DNA of 64,000 nt from Marinomonas profundimaris (GCF_000508165.1 NZ_AYOZ01000056.1:1-64000); one strand, 5' to 3'; positions 44,592-56,163 are shown, counted from the first letter of the stretch. Program-made: numbers and translations. Notes: generated by a model from the sequence alone, not told the origin.

Positions 44592-45815
44592 TTACGCTGC
44601 TTGGTTTGCTGCAACAACTTTAGCAATGGCTTTATCAAGACGAGCAAGGCCATCGGCGATGTCTTTCTCAGGAATGATAAGTGAAGGTGCCAAACGTAAC
44701 ACATTTGGACCTGCAACCAAGACAAACAAGCCTTCTTCTGCAGACGCTTTGACCATTTCTCCTGCTTTACCAGCAAGGCTGTCGATGACTTCTGCGCCAA
44801 TTAATAAACCCATACCGCGAATGTCTTTGAAGACATGGTATTTTTCATTGATGGCTTTTAGGCCTTCAACAAATAGGTCGTGACGCTTTACGACACCGCT
44901 AAGTACTTCTGGAGTATCAACGATATCAATCACCGCTTCAGCAATGGAGCAAGCCATTGGGTTGCCACCGTACGTGCTACCGTGTGTACCAAACGCTAAA
45001 CTTTTAGCGGCTTCTTTTGTTGCCAGCATGGCACCAACAGGGAAGCCATTACCCAATGCTTTAGCCGTTGTTAGTACGTCAGGAGTAACACCCAATTGCT
45101 CGTAAGCGTATAACGTCCCCGTACGGCCAACGCCGGACTGTACTTCATCAAAAACAAGCAGGGCGTTATGTTGATCACATAACTCACGAACTTGTTTAGC
45201 GAACGCTTTATCGGCCGGAATGATTCCGCCTTCGCCTTGAATCGGCTCCATGACAACCGCACAGGTTTTGTCTGAAATTAAAGACTTAAGCTGTTCAATG
45301 TCATTGTAGTCACAATGTTTAATCCCGCCTGGTGTTGGTTCAAAGCCTTCTTTGTATTTGGCTTGTCCACCAACAGACACGGTAAATAATGTGCGACCGT
45401 GGAACGACTTATTAAATGCGATGATTTCGTGCTTTTCTGGACCAAAGTGATCAAACGCGTAACGACGAGCGAGCTTGAAAGCGGCTTCGTTGGCTTCTGC
45501 GCCACTGTTTGCAAAGAAGACACGGTCAGCAAAGGTCTTTTCCGTTAACTTTTTTGCTAGTCGCAGTGCAGGCTCATTGGTCATGACATTGGATAAATGC
45601 CAAATTTGCCCAGCTTGCTCGCGCATGACGTTGACTAAAGTCGGATTGGAATGACCCAATGCAGTCACGGCAATGCCGCCTGCAAAGTCGATGTATTCTT
45701 TGCCTTCTGTGTCCCATACGCGAGAGCCTTCACCACGCACAGGGATGATCGCTGATGGCGCGTAGTTAGGAACCATTACTTCATCAAAGGTTGCTCTCGT
45801 TACTTGTTCTGTCAC
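44592..45815 (-). CDS. astC: acetylornithine/succinylornithine aminotransferase
   Basis: Class III PLP aminotransferase of 407 residues. It fits succinylornithine transaminase of arginine breakdown (AstC) and N-acetylornithine transaminase of synthesis (ArgD), which are often one bifunctional enzyme. The cofactor Lys lies in [16 protein letters not shown], with [18 protein letters not shown] and [12 protein letters not shown] conserved. The start is a GTG with AGAGG nine bases upstream. It follows gdhB by 50 bases with a terminator-like hairpin between. Placement beside gdhB and argR favours a catabolic role. Confidence 0.9.
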   Translation of the reverse strand: MTEQVTRATFDEVMVPNYAPSAIIPVRGEGSRVWDTEGKEYIDFAGGIAVTALGHSNPTLVNVMREQAGQIWHLSNVMTNEPALRLAKKLTEKTFADRVFFANSGAEANEAAFKLARRYAFDHFGPEKHEIIAFNKSFHGRTLFTVSVGGQAKYKEGFEPTPGGIKHCDYNDIEQLKSLISDKTCAVVMEPIQGEGGIIPADKAFAKQVRELCDQHNALLVFDEVQSGVGRTGTLYAYEQLGVTPDVLTTAKALGNGFPVGAMLATKEAAKSLAFGTHGSTYGGNPMACSIAEAVIDIVDTPEVLSGVVKRHDLFVEGLKAINEKYHVFKDIRGMGLLIGAEVIDSLAGKAGEMVKASAEEGLFVLVAGPNVLRLAPSLIIPEKDIADGLARLDKAIAKVVAANQAA

Positions 45816-45828
45816 TCTCGTATACCTC

Positions 45829-45859
45829 TTAAAAATAGGTGGCCGAAGTGACGGCCACC
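45829..45859 (-). terminator. hairpin between gdhB and astC
   Basis: An 8-bp G/C stem (45838-45845 with 45852-45859, six-base loop) is followed on the minus strand by TATTTTTAAG. It lies seven bases past the gdhB stop and should partly stop transcription before astC, unless astC has its own promoter. Confidence 0.7.
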
Positions 45860-45865
45860 GTTGGT

Positions 45866-48800
45866 TTATATCAGATTTCTCAACTCACGAATAGCAACAG
45901 TGATCATGGCAAGCGTTAATTCACTTTCGACTTTTATTTCGCTAAAAGTCGTGCGGTAATGCTTGATGCTATCGCTGTTTAATTCGCGCCAATGGGTCAG
46001 ACGTTGGTCCAGTTTTTTGATATCCAAACTGGATTGAATGACTTCTTGGGTGAGGGTTCTTAAGCTGTTGTCGACTTCGTCACCAAGGCCCGCTTTCGCA
46101 CGTCGTTGCCACATGTCGTCCGCAGACAACTCGCTGGCTTTGTGACGTAACCAATGCAGTTCCAAGTCCATTTCAAGGGCGAAGTAGGTTTGCGCTACGT
46201 CTAAAACTTCTGTTTCTGTATTCGCGGCAACACGAATAATATCCAAACCGTAGAACAGGTAATGGAGAGAAGATAGGCTTTCGGCAATGTCCGCAGGGAT
46301 GTTTTTCGTTACCAAATCCGCAGCAATGTCAGCCAAATGTGCTTGGCTAGGTTCTGTCAGAATGGCTTGCATGTTCGCACGGATAATTTCAACGCCTGGT
46401 TTGTAAGTCTCTTTCAATCGTTGGATTGATAGGCTTTCACGAGTGTTGCGTAATAACCAAAGTGTTGCGCGTTCAAGTAGTCCTTGAATGCGAATCAACA
46501 AACCATTCAAAACGTCATTGGATACTTGGAAATCTAAGCCATTGATCGCATCCCACAGTGCAGGAATACCAAAAATGTCTTCGGCCGCCATGTAAGCACG
46601 AACCACATTTAGTGAAGACGCACTGGTTTCTTCTTGCATGTACGTCGTGAACGTTGGCCCCATGCGGTTACCAAGGTTATTCGTTACATGGCCAGCAATG
46701 ATTTCTTGCACCAATGGGTGTGATGCCATTTGGTCGCCAAAATGTTTGGTTAACTGCGTTGGGAAGTATTCATTGATTTGAGTAATCAAATCCGTGTCTT
46801 CGCCAATGCCGTCTTCTACCAGTTGCTCGGACAGTTTGATTTTTGAATACGCTAACAAGACAGAGATTTCAGGACGTGCAAGGCCAAGACCTTTATTCAA
46901 ACGTCGTTTGATTTGCGTGTCGTTTGGTAAGTATTCAATCTCACGATTTAAGCGACCTTCTCTGACAAGCGATTGAATCAAGCGCCAATGGTCGGCTAAA
47001 CGTTCTGGAGCCTGAGCATTTGCCAAGGACAAAACATGACTTTGGCCGCGGTTATGGCGCAATACCAAGCTACCCACTTCGTCGGTCATTTCTGCCAATA
47101 AACTGTTGCGTTGCTTCTCGGTTAAATCGCCGTTTTCAACCACACGGTTTAATAGGATTTTGATGTTTACTTCGTGATCCGAGCTGTCTACACCGGCCGA
47201 GTTATCGATCGCGTCGGTGCTGATTAAGCCGCCTTTTTGAGCGAACTCAATACGACCCAATTGAGTCAGACCTAAGTTACCGCCTTCGCCAACGATTTTG
47301 CAGCGCAGCTCTTTACCATTTACGCGCAGACCGTTGTTTGCACTGTCACCTGCATCAGCGTGGGATTCGCCTTCAGACTTCACGTAAGTACCGATGCCGC
47401 CATTCCAAAGAAGATCGACCGGTGCTTTCAAAATCGCGTTGATCAAATCCGTTGGTGCCATCGATTTGATGTTGCCTTCAATGCCAAGCGCTTTGCGAAT
47501 GTCCGCATTGACGGGAATCGATTTCGCTGAGCGATTGAAAATACCGCCGCCTTTTGAAATCAACTCTTTGTTGTAATCTTCCCAAGAAGAGCGCGGCAAT
47601 TTGAACATGCGATCACGTTCAGCAAAAGACGTCGCTGCATTTGGCGTTGGGTCAATAAAGATGTGCATGTGGTTAAAGGCGGCAATCAAACAAGTGTGTT
47701 CAGACAGCAACATACCGTTACCGAATACGTCACCAGCCATATCACCAACACCGACCGCTGTGAAGTTGGTCGTTTGGCAATTGACACCGATTTCTTTGAA
47801 TTGGCGTTTAACCGATTCCCATGCACCACGTGCTGTGATGCCCATTTTCTTATGGTCGTAACCATTGGAACCACCAGAAGCGAAGGCGTCACCTAACCAG
47901 AATCCGTATTTCTCAGAAATACTGTTGGCTAAGTCAGAGAAAGTCGCTGTGCCTTTGTCCGCTGCGACGACCAAGTATGGGTCGTCTTCGTCATAACGAA
48001 GAACAGACAACGGAGGAACCACTTCGTTTTGCACAAGGTTGTCAGTGATGTCGAGCAAGCCGCTAATGAACGTGGTGTAACAATGGATGACTTCTGCTTG
48101 TACTTCTTCGCGAGACGCGTTCTTTTTCAATTGTTTGGCGACAAAGCCACCTTTTGCACCAGATGGAACAATAACGGCGTTTTTCACCATTTGTGCTTTT
48201 ACTAGACCAAGGACTTCAGTACGGAAATCTTCCATACGGTCAGACCAACGAAGTCCACCACGGGCCACTTTACCGCCGCGCATGTGAATACCTTCGACCC
48301 AAGGTGCATAAACGAAAATCTCGAACTTCAATCTCGGTAGCGGTACCGCAGGAATCATTGACGGATCAAGTTTGAAAGAAACGTAGTCTTTAACATCGCC
48401 TTCTGGGCCAGCTTGGTAGAAGTTGGTGCGCAACATAGCTTGAATCACAGACAAGTAGTGTTTCAAGATGCGATCTTCATCAAGGTTAGCGACCTGATCC
48501 AATTCTGCTTCGATTTTTTCAAGCAGTTTTTGGACTTTTTCGCCACGTTTGTTTTCTTGGCTTGGGTCGAAGCGTTGTTCGAATAACTGAACCAATAGAC
48601 GAGCGATGCCTGCGTTTTTCTCTAGGGTTTGTTGCATGTATTGCAAAGAGAAAGGCAATTGCAGTTGCATCAAGTATTTCGTTAATGCGCGCAACATAGT
48701 GACTTGGCGCCATGTCAATGACGCGCTCAATACCAAGGCGTTAAAGCGATCGTTTTCAACACGACGGCTGAAGACTTGGTTAAAGGCGTCTTGGAAGGCT

Positions 48801-50683
48801 TCACGCTGTGCATTTTTTTCAAGGTTGACGTCGGCGTCCACACTGATGGCAAATTCGACCACCCAAGTGTTGGCTGTGCCGTCTCCATTTTGATCCAACT
48901 CATAAGGGCGTGCTTCTAGTACACGCAGCCCCATGCATTCCAAAATCGGCAATACATCAGACAAAATAAGCGTTGTTCCAGCGCCATACACTTTGAAGTA
49001 GTAGTTGTTTTTGGTTTGCCCAACTTGGCGGTAAATGTGAGTGGAAATATCACCTTCGTCACCGAGTTGGCTCAAGCGCTCAATATCAAGTACGGCGGCA
49101 TTTGGTGAAAAGTCTTCACGGTAGGCTGCAGGCAAATAAGGGACATAGTCATTGTATAAAATGTTGCCGCTTTCTTCGCCGTGACTTTTATGAAGGGCGC
49201 TTAATAGCTTGTCTTCCCATGAACTCATCGCATCTTGCATTTTACGCTGAATCTCTTCTGCGTCGATGGTTGGGCTCTGTTTTGGATCCGCTATTTGAAT
49301 GGTGAAGTTGACACGAGCCAAGACAAGTTGTGAAAACTGAACGTTGAACTCCGAGCTGGTGCCATTACAGGCGTTCATCAAGATGTCTTGCATCTTCATG
49401 CGCAATTCGGTGTTGTAGCGATCACGAGGCACGTAAACCAACGCGTTCAGGAATCGACCGTAGATGTCTTTTCGTAAGAATACACGTAGCTGGCGGCGTT
49501 CTTGAATGGCGAGAATACTTTCAATGGTTCCGAAGAGTTCTTCTACCGGCGCTTGCAACATCTCATCGCGAGGGTAGCTGTTCAAAATGTGCTTAAGGTT
49601 TTTGCCTTTGTGGCTGTTTGGATCCACGTTGGCTTTTTCAACAATAATATCGAGTTTTTTACGAAGCAATGGAATGTCTTGCAGACGAGCAATGTAAGCG
49701 GCAGAAGAATATAAACCAAAGAAACGCCATTCGCCAATGACATTGCCTTTTTTATCGAAGCGCTTGATGCCTAGATAATCAAGGTGAACAGGACGGTGAA
49801 CCGTTGAAATGGCAGTGGACTTGGTCAAGATCAAAATGTTGCTACGATCGACGGCTAGCTTGGCAAGGTTGTCGTGTAAAACAATGTCGCGTTTTACTTT
49901 CTTGTCATTGATGTCGCGGAACGTGCCTAGGCCAGAACCATCGACGAGCTTCAGATGAGTTTCTTTGCCTTCAACAGACAGATCGTAAGCGCGGAAGCCA
50001 ATGAAGGTAAAGTGGTTGTTGGCAACCCAGTGTAGAAAATCTAGGATTTCTTGGTGTTCTTCGTTGCCTTTTAAGTGTGCCAGCTGCTCTGATTCGCTAA
50101 TGATGTCACTTAGCTTGGTTTTCATTGCAGGCCAATCGGCAACGGTTTTGTTTACATCCGCTAAGCTAATTAGAAGCTCTTCTTTGATTTCATCCAATAA
50201 ATTGATATCGGATAGGCGATCAATTTCGAATCGCATCAAGGCTTCATTGGATCTAGAAGGTGCTCCAATGCTGAGTAACTCGCCTTTTTTGTTGCGTTCT
50301 ACTGGAACGGCTGGATGAGCTGTCATGTGAATTTTGTAGCCGAGACGAACCAGTGCCATGTTGAAAGACGATACAAGGAAGGGCATGTCTTCCGTTAGAA
50401 TTTCAATAACGGTATGCGTAGATTGCCAGCTATGTTCTTCATAGTTTGGGTTGTATACGCGAATCTTGGGTTGGTTTGTTGGTCGTTGTTGTAAGAAGTC
50501 CCATAGACAGATAATCGTGCCGTATAGGTTCTCGATAGATTCATTGACCAAGTCTTCAGTCAGAGAGTCCTTGAAGTAAAGGTGCGCAAGTTGTATTAAA
50601 TTCTTTGCCTCGGCAGCATTAAAGTTTTCGTTTATCTCTACTTCAACGCGTTCGATTAATTCGTTTTTTTTGTAATCAGTCAT
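45866..50683 (-). CDS. gdhB: NAD-specific glutamate dehydrogenase, 180-kDa class
   Basis: Very large oxidative glutamate dehydrogenase of 1605 residues that deaminates glutamate to 2-oxoglutarate with NAD. The long N-terminal half (about 1-700) has ACT-like regulatory segments; the catalytic domain (about 720-1250) shows [15 protein letters not shown], the nucleotide/substrate stretch [14 protein letters not shown] and [16 protein letters not shown]. In P. aeruginosa gdhB is arginine-inducible under ArgR and allosterically activated by arginine. Here it is divergent from an ArgR homologue with a good ArgR half-site in the spacer. Full length; no frameshift seen. Confidence 0.95.
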   Translation of the reverse strand: MTDYKKNELIERVEVEINENFNAAEAKNLIQLAHLYFKDSLTEDLVNESIENLYGTIICLWDFLQQRPTNQPKIRVYNPNYEEHSWQSTHTVIEILTEDMPFLVSSFNMALVRLGYKIHMTAHPAVPVERNKKGELLSIGAPSRSNEALMRFEIDRLSDINLLDEIKEELLISLADVNKTVADWPAMKTKLSDIISESEQLAHLKGNEEHQEILDFLHWVANNHFTFIGFRAYDLSVEGKETHLKLVDGSGLGTFRDINDKKVKRDIVLHDNLAKLAVDRSNILILTKSTAISTVHRPVHLDYLGIKRFDKKGNVIGEWRFFGLYSSAAYIARLQDIPLLRKKLDIIVEKANVDPNSHKGKNLKHILNSYPRDEMLQAPVEELFGTIESILAIQERRQLRVFLRKDIYGRFLNALVYVPRDRYNTELRMKMQDILMNACNGTSSEFNVQFSQLVLARVNFTIQIADPKQSPTIDAEEIQRKMQDAMSSWEDKLLSALHKSHGEESGNILYNDYVPYLPAAYREDFSPNAAVLDIERLSQLGDEGDISTHIYRQVGQTKNNYYFKVYGAGTTLILSDVLPILECMGLRVLEARPYELDQNGDGTANTWVVEFAISVDADVNLEKNAQREAFQDAFNQVFSRRVENDRFNALVLSASLTWRQVTMLRALTKYLMQLQLPFSLQYMQQTLEKNAGIARLLVQLFEQRFDPSQENKRGEKVQKLLEKIEAELDQVANLDEDRILKHYLSVIQAMLRTNFYQAGPEGDVKDYVSFKLDPSMIPAVPLPRLKFEIFVYAPWVEGIHMRGGKVARGGLRWSDRMEDFRTEVLGLVKAQMVKNAVIVPSGAKGGFVAKQLKKNASREEVQAEVIHCYTTFISGLLDITDNLVQNEVVPPLSVLRYDEDDPYLVVAADKGTATFSDLANSISEKYGFWLGDAFASGGSNGYDHKKMGITARGAWESVKRQFKEIGVNCQTTNFTAVGVGDMAGDVFGNGMLLSEHTCLIAAFNHMHIFIDPTPNAATSFAERDRMFKLPRSSWEDYNKELISKGGGIFNRSAKSIPVNADIRKALGIEGNIKSMAPTDLINAILKAPVDLLWNGGIGTYVKSEGESHADAGDSANNGLRVNGKELRCKIVGEGGNLGLTQLGRIEFAQKGGLISTDAIDNSAGVDSSDHEVNIKILLNRVVENGDLTEKQRNSLLAEMTDEVGSLVLRHNRGQSHVLSLANAQAPERLADHWRLIQSLVREGRLNREIEYLPNDTQIKRRLNKGLGLARPEISVLLAYSKIKLSEQLVEDGIGEDTDLITQINEYFPTQLTKHFGDQMASHPLVQEIIAGHVTNNLGNRMGPTFTTYMQEETSASSLNVVRAYMAAEDIFGIPALWDAINGLDFQVSNDVLNGLLIRIQGLLERATLWLLRNTRESLSIQRLKETYKPGVEIIRANMQAILTEPSQAHLADIAADLVTKNIPADIAESLSSLHYLFYGLDIIRVAANTETEVLDVAQTYFALEMDLELHWLRHKASELSADDMWQRRAKAGLGDEVDNSLRTLTQEVIQSSLDIKKLDQRLTHWRELNSDSIKHYRTTFSEIKVESELTLAMITVAIRELRNLI

Positions 50684-50809
50684 TAGAACTCATCCCTCGT
50701 GAGTGGTGTTCTTAATAAAACTAGTTGTAAATGCAATTTTACGAAAGTATTGGGTTTGGACTCTGTGTACGATTATTATGAAAAATTCACTCCTTTGATA
50801 GCAGGCAAC

Positions 50810-50825
50810 TTATCTAATAGCGACA
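50810..50825 (-). promoter_or_regulatory. ArgR-type half-site before gdhB
   Basis: On the minus strand this reads TGTCGC, eight bases, AA, matching the Pseudomonas ArgR half-site TGTCGC-N8-AA exactly. It is about 130 bases upstream of gdhB. A weaker element (TGTCAT-N8-AA) lies on the plus strand at about 50832-50847, facing argR. Confidence 0.55.
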
Positions 50826-50978
50826 TATTGTTGTCATGCTTGGTTAATCGGGTTAAAAAAGTCTTGCTCAATACGAAAAAAACCTTTGTTATCCATTTTA
50901 AACGAAATAAACTCCTTTTTTGCCTATAGTTCGCAGGATAATATTTTGTACAAGACTGAATTCGCATCAAGAGAAATC

Positions 50979-51998
50979 ATGCAGGCGAGTAAAAAGCCAT
51001 TAAAATACGGTTTTTTACTCTTGCCTCATTATTCTATGCTGGGTTTTTCATCGGCTATAGAAACATTGCATATGGCAAACTGGGTGACTGGGAAAGAGCT
51101 TTATTCTTTCTGTACCATAAGTCATGAAACAAGAGAAACGCCTTCAAGTACGGGGGTTGTGACGGTTTCAGACTACCTGACAAATGAGGCTCCAAGCGAT
51201 TTAGACGCTATTTTTGTCTGTGGTGCTTCTCCTGTGATAAAAAACGAAAGTCAGACTTTAGAAAATTGGATAAAAAAACAAGCAAAAAGAAATGTTGGAT
51301 TGGGTGGGGTTTGTACAGGAAGCTATTTATTAGCCAAAGCAGGCCTGTTAGATGGTTATCGAGCGACGATTCATTGGCGCAGTCTTGCCAACCTTCGGGA
51401 TGAATTTTTGCAAACGATTGTCTCTAACCACCTTTTTGAAGTAGATAGAGACCGTTATACTTGCAGTGGTGGAACGGCAGCCATGGATATGATGCTTTTT
51501 CTTATTGGTAAGCAGCATGGTATGTCTTTGGCCAGTAATATTTCAGAGCAATTTGTTTGTGAGCGCATTCGGACACATGAGGATCCGCAGAGGATACCTT
51601 TGCAGGCTCGGATTGGTACAGGCCAACCAAAGCTGGTTGAGGCGGTCCAGTTGATGGAGGCGAACATTCAGGAGCCACTGTCATCGGATGACATTGCGTA
51701 TCATGTTGGTGTGTCCAGGCGTCATTTAGAGCGTCTTTTTAAGAGCAATTTAGATATAGTGCCCTCGCGTTACTATTTAGAATTGCGTTTACAGCACGCT
51801 AAGCAATTGATTGTTCAGACAGATAAAGCAATAACAGAGGTTGGCGTGGAGTGCGGGTTTGGTTCTGCGCCCCATTTTAGTACAACCTATAAAGGTTTTT
51901 TTGGCGTGTCGCCGAGAGAAGAGCGTAATAAAATCCATAATAAAAGCCCTGCTCCTGTCCAAATGGATAAGAAAAAGAGGCGGCTTTGGAAAAAGTAA
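50979..51998 (+). CDS. argR: AraC-family arginine regulator ArgR
   Basis: Regulator of 339 residues in the Pseudomonas ArgR (GlxA-like) class, not the enteric ArgR fold. The N-terminal DJ-1/PfpI-type domain (about 8-190; LGGVCTGSYLLAKAGLLDGY) binds the signal, and two AraC helix-turn-helices (about 235-320; DIAYHVGVSRRHLERLFK, GVECGFGSAPHFSTTYK) bind DNA. In P. aeruginosa it activates aot, aru and gdhB with arginine. Divergence from gdhB and the aot-like genes just downstream support the same role. The ATG at 50979 gives the family N-terminus; an upstream TTG at 50886 is less likely. Confidence 0.88.
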   Translation: MQASKKPLKYGFLLLPHYSMLGFSSAIETLHMANWVTGKELYSFCTISHETRETPSSTGVVTVSDYLTNEAPSDLDAIFVCGASPVIKNESQTLENWIKKQAKRNVGLGGVCTGSYLLAKAGLLDGYRATIHWRSLANLRDEFLQTIVSNHLFEVDRDRYTCSGGTAAMDMMLFLIGKQHGMSLASNISEQFVCERIRTHEDPQRIPLQARIGTGQPKLVEAVQLMEANIQEPLSSDDIAYHVGVSRRHLERLFKSNLDIVPSRYYLELRLQHAKQLIVQTDKAITEVGVECGFGSAPHFSTTYKGFFGVSPREERNKIHNKSPAPVQMDKKKRRLWKK

Positions 51999-52141
51999 CT
52001 TAAAATACGGGCTTAATTATTCTTGGCGTGATTCTTGTATTCTACTTGATAGCGTAAGCTGGTTGCCTTTATTAGGTTAAGTGTTGTGCTGCTATTACGT
52101 TAAAAATAATAAGTTATATACTATAAATAAGGTGAGAGAGC

Positions 52142-52909
52142 ATGTCGAAAGTCCCGGCGTTAGAGCTGATAGATATTCACAAAACGTTTGGCGATATTGA
52201 AGTGTTGAAAGGTATTTCTCTAAAAGCCTATGATGGTGACGTCATTTCAATTCTTGGTTCCAGTGGCTCAGGTAAAAGTACGTTTTTACGCTGTGTTAAC
52301 TTGCTTGAAAACCCAACGAAAGGCGACATTGTCTTTAATGGTAACAAGCTTGATTTGATCCAAGGTGAGTCCGATTTAGTCGCAAACAACATGAAGCAAC
52401 TTACTCAAATGCGTCAACAGATTGGCTTTGTGTTCCAAAGTTTTAATCTGTGGCCGCACATGACGATTTTGCAAAATGTGATGGAAGGGCCGTTACATGT
52501 ATTAAAGCGACCTAAGCATGAAGTGGCTGAATACGCTGAGCACCTATTGCGTAAAGTAGGCATTGCGGAAAAGAAGGACATGTATCCTAATCAGCTGTCT
52601 GGTGGACAGCAGCAACGAGTGGCGATTGCGAGAACACTCGCGATGGATCCGCAGGTTATCTTGTTTGATGAGCCAACATCCGCTTTAGACCCTGAGTTAG
52701 TGGGTGAAGTATTGGGTGTTATGCGTAACTTGGCAGAAGAAGGCCGTACCATGCTGATCGTGACACATGAGATGAACTTTGCTCGTGAAGTGTCCAGTGA
52801 AGTTGTGTTTCTGCATCAAGGTGTCGTAGAAGAAAAAGGTACCCCAGACCAAGTGTTTGGTGCGCCAAAATCTGAACGCTGTAAAGCGTTTATATCCAGC
52901 GTGTTTTAA
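52142..52909 (+). CDS. aotP: arginine/ornithine ABC transporter, ATP-binding protein
   Basis: Polar-amino-acid ABC importer ATPase of 255 residues, HisP/AotP type. Walker [16 protein letters not shown] (about 38-52), Q-loop [12 protein letters not shown], signature [14 protein letters not shown] (about 155), Walker [14 protein letters not shown] and switch VTHEM are intact. The segment between Walker A and Q-loop ([16 protein letters not shown]) is typical of the His/Arg transporters. It is the first transporter gene, 143 bases after argR. The specificity is inferred from context. Confidence 0.92.
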   Translation: MSKVPALELIDIHKTFGDIEVLKGISLKAYDGDVISILGSSGSGKSTFLRCVNLLENPTKGDIVFNGNKLDLIQGESDLVANNMKQLTQMRQQIGFVFQSFNLWPHMTILQNVMEGPLHVLKRPKHEVAEYAEHLLRKVGIAEKKDMYPNQLSGGQQQRVAIARTLAMDPQVILFDEPTSALDPELVGEVLGVMRNLAEEGRTMLIVTHEMNFAREVSSEVVFLHQGVVEEKGTPDQVFGAPKSERCKAFISSVF

Positions 52910-52990
52910 GTGTTAATTACACAAGCAATGCATTAATAAAAATATAAAAGAAATAATGAGTAAATAAGCAAATATACCAAGGGGATTATA

Positions 52991-53749
52991 ATGAAATTGA
53001 AAAAAATGGTTTTAGGGTCAGCTTTGTTGCTAACGGCGGCATTGTCATCTGTGTCTGTTCAAGCGGCGGATAAAGTACGTTTTGCGACGGAAGGTGCTTG
53101 GGCGCCATTCAACTTTATTGATTCGGCAGGCAAACCACAGGGTTTTGACGTTGATATCGCGCGTGCCCTTTGTGCCAAAATGGCCGCGGATTGCGAAATC
53201 GTTACGCAAGATTGGGATGGTTTGATTCCTGGTCTGAAAGTACGTAAATTCGATGCGATTATTGCGTCTATGTCTATTACTGAAGAGCGCCTGAAAGTGG
53301 TTGATTTCACTAACAAATACTACTCTGGCGGTTTGCGCTTCATGGGTCGTGTTGGTGAAAAGTTTGACCTTACAAATCTTAAAGGCAAAACAATCGGTGC
53401 ACAGCGTGCAACATTGGGTGCTCAGTTCCTAGAAGATAACTTCACTGGTAAAGCAGATCTGAAATTCTACGATAACCAGGACAATGTTTACCTAGATCTT
53501 GAATCAGGCCGTTTGGACATTGTGTTGTCTGATGAGTTGCCAACGTACAACTGGTTGAAAACATCAAAAGATGGCGCCAAATTTGAGTTTAAAGGCGACG
53601 CGTTCATGAAAACAGATAACATTGCCGTTGCGGTTCGCAAAAACGACAAGAAGCTGAAAGATCAAATCAACAAAGCACTTGATGCGATTTTGGCTGATGG
53701 TACTTACCAGAAAATCAACGCAAAATACTTCCCGTTCTCTATCTACTAA
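52991..53749 (+). CDS. aotJ: arginine/ornithine periplasmic binding protein
   Basis: Family 3 solute-binding protein of 252 residues. Signal peptide about 1-25 with cleavage after VQA; the mature protein starts ADKVRFATEGAWAPFNF and carries the family block GFDVDIARALCAKM with Cys pairs (CAKMAADCE) seen in cationic amino-acid binders, and IASMSITEERLKVVDFT. It captures arginine/ornithine-like substrates and delivers them to AotQM. A 14-bp hairpin follows, which should favour its mRNA over the permeases'. Confidence 0.91.
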   Translation: MKLKKMVLGSALLLTAALSSVSVQAADKVRFATEGAWAPFNFIDSAGKPQGFDVDIARALCAKMAADCEIVTQDWDGLIPGLKVRKFDAIIASMSITEERLKVVDFTNKYYSGGLRFMGRVGEKFDLTNLKGKTIGAQRATLGAQFLEDNFTGKADLKFYDNQDNVYLDLESGRLDIVLSDELPTYNWLKTSKDGAKFEFKGDAFMKTDNIAVAVRKNDKKLKDQINKALDAILADGTYQKINAKYFPFSIY

Positions 53750-53764
53750 CAGTAGATTTTCTTA

Positions 53765-53796
53765 AAGTTTCTCGGTGCGTTTGCACCGAGAAACTT
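53765..53796 (+). other. intercistronic hairpin after aotJ
   Basis: A 14-bp perfect stem (53765-53778 with 53783-53796, loop GTTT) without a T tract lies between the binding-protein and permease genes. It probably blocks 3' exonucleases and leaves aotJ mRNA more stable. Confidence 0.6.
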
Positions 53797-53823
53797 ACTT
53801 TAAGCTTACTCTGAGAAAAAACT

Positions 53824-54513
53824 ATGATTGATCTTCATGGATTCGGTGATCAGCTGCTGCAAGGGGCTGTTATTACCTTAGAGCTAGCGCTGTCTTCGCT
53901 GTTTGTCGGTTTAATTCTGGGATTATTGGGCGCGTCTGCTAAGTTGTCTTCCGTCAAAGCGTTTCGATGGATTGCTCATGCTTATACCACCATCATTCGC
54001 GGTATTCCTGAACTATTAACCGTACTGATCATTTACTTTGGTGCTACCACTGTATTGATGGCAATCGCAGGCTTATTTGGCTACGACGACTATATTGAAG
54101 TTGGGGCATTTGCGGCCGGTGTCACCGCGCTTGGTTTGACATTTGGCGCGTACGCAACAGAAGTGTTTCGTGGTGCGTTACAGTCTATTCCAACAGGCCA
54201 GCATGAAGCGGCTATTGCGTTAGGAATGGGACCTATTCGAAAGTTTTACCGTATTATTTTGCCGCAGGTATGGCGAATTGCTTTGCCTGGGCTTGGAAAT
54301 CTATTTCTGGTGTTACTGAAAGATACTGCGTTGGTGTCGGTGGTAGGGCTAGAAGATATCATGCGTAAAGCAAATATAGCGGTGAGCAGTACCAAACAAG
54401 CGTTTTTGTTTTATTTGGTGGCGGCGTTTATGTATTTGGCGTTAACCATTATCTCTATGGTGCTCGTTTCCTATATGGAAAAACGCGCAAGCCGTGGTTT
54501 AACTAGGGGATAA
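53824..54513 (+). CDS. aotQ: arginine/ornithine ABC transporter permease AotQ
   Basis: Inner-membrane permease of the HisQ type, 229 residues with five helices. The ATPase-contacting EAA loop (SIPTGQHEAAIALGMGP, about 125-141) is followed by KFYRIILPQVWRIALPG. It pairs with the permease encoded three bases downstream. The translation start has GAGAAAAA upstream. Confidence 0.9.
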   Translation: MIDLHGFGDQLLQGAVITLELALSSLFVGLILGLLGASAKLSSVKAFRWIAHAYTTIIRGIPELLTVLIIYFGATTVLMAIAGLFGYDDYIEVGAFAAGVTALGLTFGAYATEVFRGALQSIPTGQHEAAIALGMGPIRKFYRIILPQVWRIALPGLGNLFLVLLKDTALVSVVGLEDIMRKANIAVSSTKQAFLFYLVAAFMYLALTIISMVLVSYMEKRASRGLTRG

Positions 54514-54516
54514 TGT

Positions 54517-55227
54517 ATGGATTTTTCGGTTGTTGTTGAGTACTTTCCTCGTTTATTAGAAGGCACTTGGGTTAGTCTGCAGTTGGTGGTTATTTCCATC
54601 GTGCTCGGTGGGGTATTTGCTCTACCAATCGCGCTGGCTAGAATCTCTCCCGTTGGTTGGATTAGGGCGATTCCTTTCGCTTATATCTTCTTCTTTCGTG
54701 GAACGCCTTTGCTGGTGCAGATTTTCTTGGTGTATTACGGCGCGTCGCAGTTTGATGTCGTTAGAGAGAGTTTCTTGTGGCCCATTCTTAAAGAGCCATT
54801 TTGGTGTGCCATTATTGCCTTTACACTAAATACTTCTGCGTATACGGCGGAGATCTTTCGTGGCGCGATTCAGGCTATCCCTGAAGGCGAGGTGGAAGCG
54901 TGTAAGGTGGTTGGTATGTCGAAGTATCAGATGTATCGTCGCGTTCTGTTGCCTCGTGCATTCGGTATCGTTTTACCGGCTTATGGCAATGAAATTATCT
55001 TGATGCTTAAGGGCAGTGCGTTGGCGAGTACAATCACTATTTTGGATCTAACCGGAATGGCGAGAACCATCATTGCGAGAACGTATACGCCGATGGAGAT
55101 ATTCTTAGCCGCTGGCGCCATTTACTTGGTGATTAGTATTGTGATTATTGCTATTTTCCGTCAAATCGAATTGCGACAAAATCGTTATTTGGGAACCTTA
55201 TCCATTAAGGTGCCAGATAAAGGCTAG
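54517..55227 (+). CDS. aotM: arginine/ornithine ABC transporter permease AotM
   Basis: Second permease, HisM type, 236 residues with five helices; RGTPLLVQIFLVYYG is a family hallmark and the EAA loop reads AIPEGEVEACKVVGMSKYQ (about 135). With AotQ it forms the channel. It is the last gene of the transporter operon and is closed by a strong terminator. Confidence 0.9.
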   Translation: MDFSVVVEYFPRLLEGTWVSLQLVVISIVLGGVFALPIALARISPVGWIRAIPFAYIFFFRGTPLLVQIFLVYYGASQFDVVRESFLWPILKEPFWCAIIAFTLNTSAYTAEIFRGAIQAIPEGEVEACKVVGMSKYQMYRRVLLPRAFGIVLPAYGNEIILMLKGSALASTITILDLTGMARTIIARTYTPMEIFLAAGAIYLVISIVIIAIFRQIELRQNRYLGTLSIKVPDKG

Positions 55228-55245
55228 TCATGTAGATGATGTAAT

Positions 55246-55273
55246 AAAAAAAGAGGCCTAGGCCTCTTTTTTT
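55246..55273. terminator. bidirectional terminator, aotM/glnB
   Basis: A 13-bp perfect stem (55246-55258 with 55261-55273, two-base loop) with A and T runs between convergent genes. Confidence 0.9.
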
Positions 55274-55315
55274 ACGTTAACGCGAACCCTTTATGAGTCC
55301 GATGTTTTCGTCTGC

Positions 55316-55702
<387 letters not shown>

Positions 55703-55794
55703 CTATTGTAAAAGTCGCTACTGGATCGATGCTTATGATCTATATTTAATAAAGATATCAACGCTGTTAGTGATGGAAAACAGGAGTAGTTGAA

Positions 55795-56163
55795 ATGAAA
55801 ATGACAAGATTAAGTGAGTCTTTTGCGGTCGGTTCCATGCCATTTTTTTCGGAGCTGGCGGCCTTTTTGTCGCGCCGAATTGGATCGCATTTATCGAGTG
55901 TTTCTACACCTCAGAGTCTGGCTTGTTACCAAGTAGATAAAAAAGATGCGACTTTACGACTGAGGTTAGTGTTGATCCCATTTTCCAATGGGCAGTTGTT
56001 AGGTCGGCTATCTTGGTTGGATTGGCGCGGGGTGGACCATGTGTGTTGTTACGTTAACGAAGCATTTGATTGTTTGGCGTTGGCTTCCAATGGGGTGTGG
56101 AAAAGGCAATCGAAGTGTGCAGAGGCGTTGTGCTTAGAGCGATACTACTCTTTGATGGCATGA
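55795..56163 (+). CDS. hypothetical protein, 122 residues
   Basis: Not recognised. A CAGGAG lies eight bases before the ATG and an inverted repeat follows the stop, so the frame is probably real. The product is soluble, has no signal peptide, and contains five Cys (including an adjacent pair, VCCYVNE) and several Trp in the second half (LSWLDWRGVDHVCC). It lies between a PII gene and hemE without sharing their strand. A role cannot be inferred. See findings. Confidence 0.6.
   Translation: MKMTRLSESFAVGSMPFFSELAAFLSRRIGSHLSSVSTPQSLACYQVDKKDATLRLRLVLIPFSNGQLLGRLSWLDWRGVDHVCCYVNEAFDCLALASNGVWKRQSKCAEALCLERYYSLMA

Noticed and set aside
46794..50318. Several 60-105-codon plus-strand frames opposite gdhB
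   Set aside because: They are antisense shadows of a strongly coding gene, lack ribosome-binding sites and have no recognisable domains.
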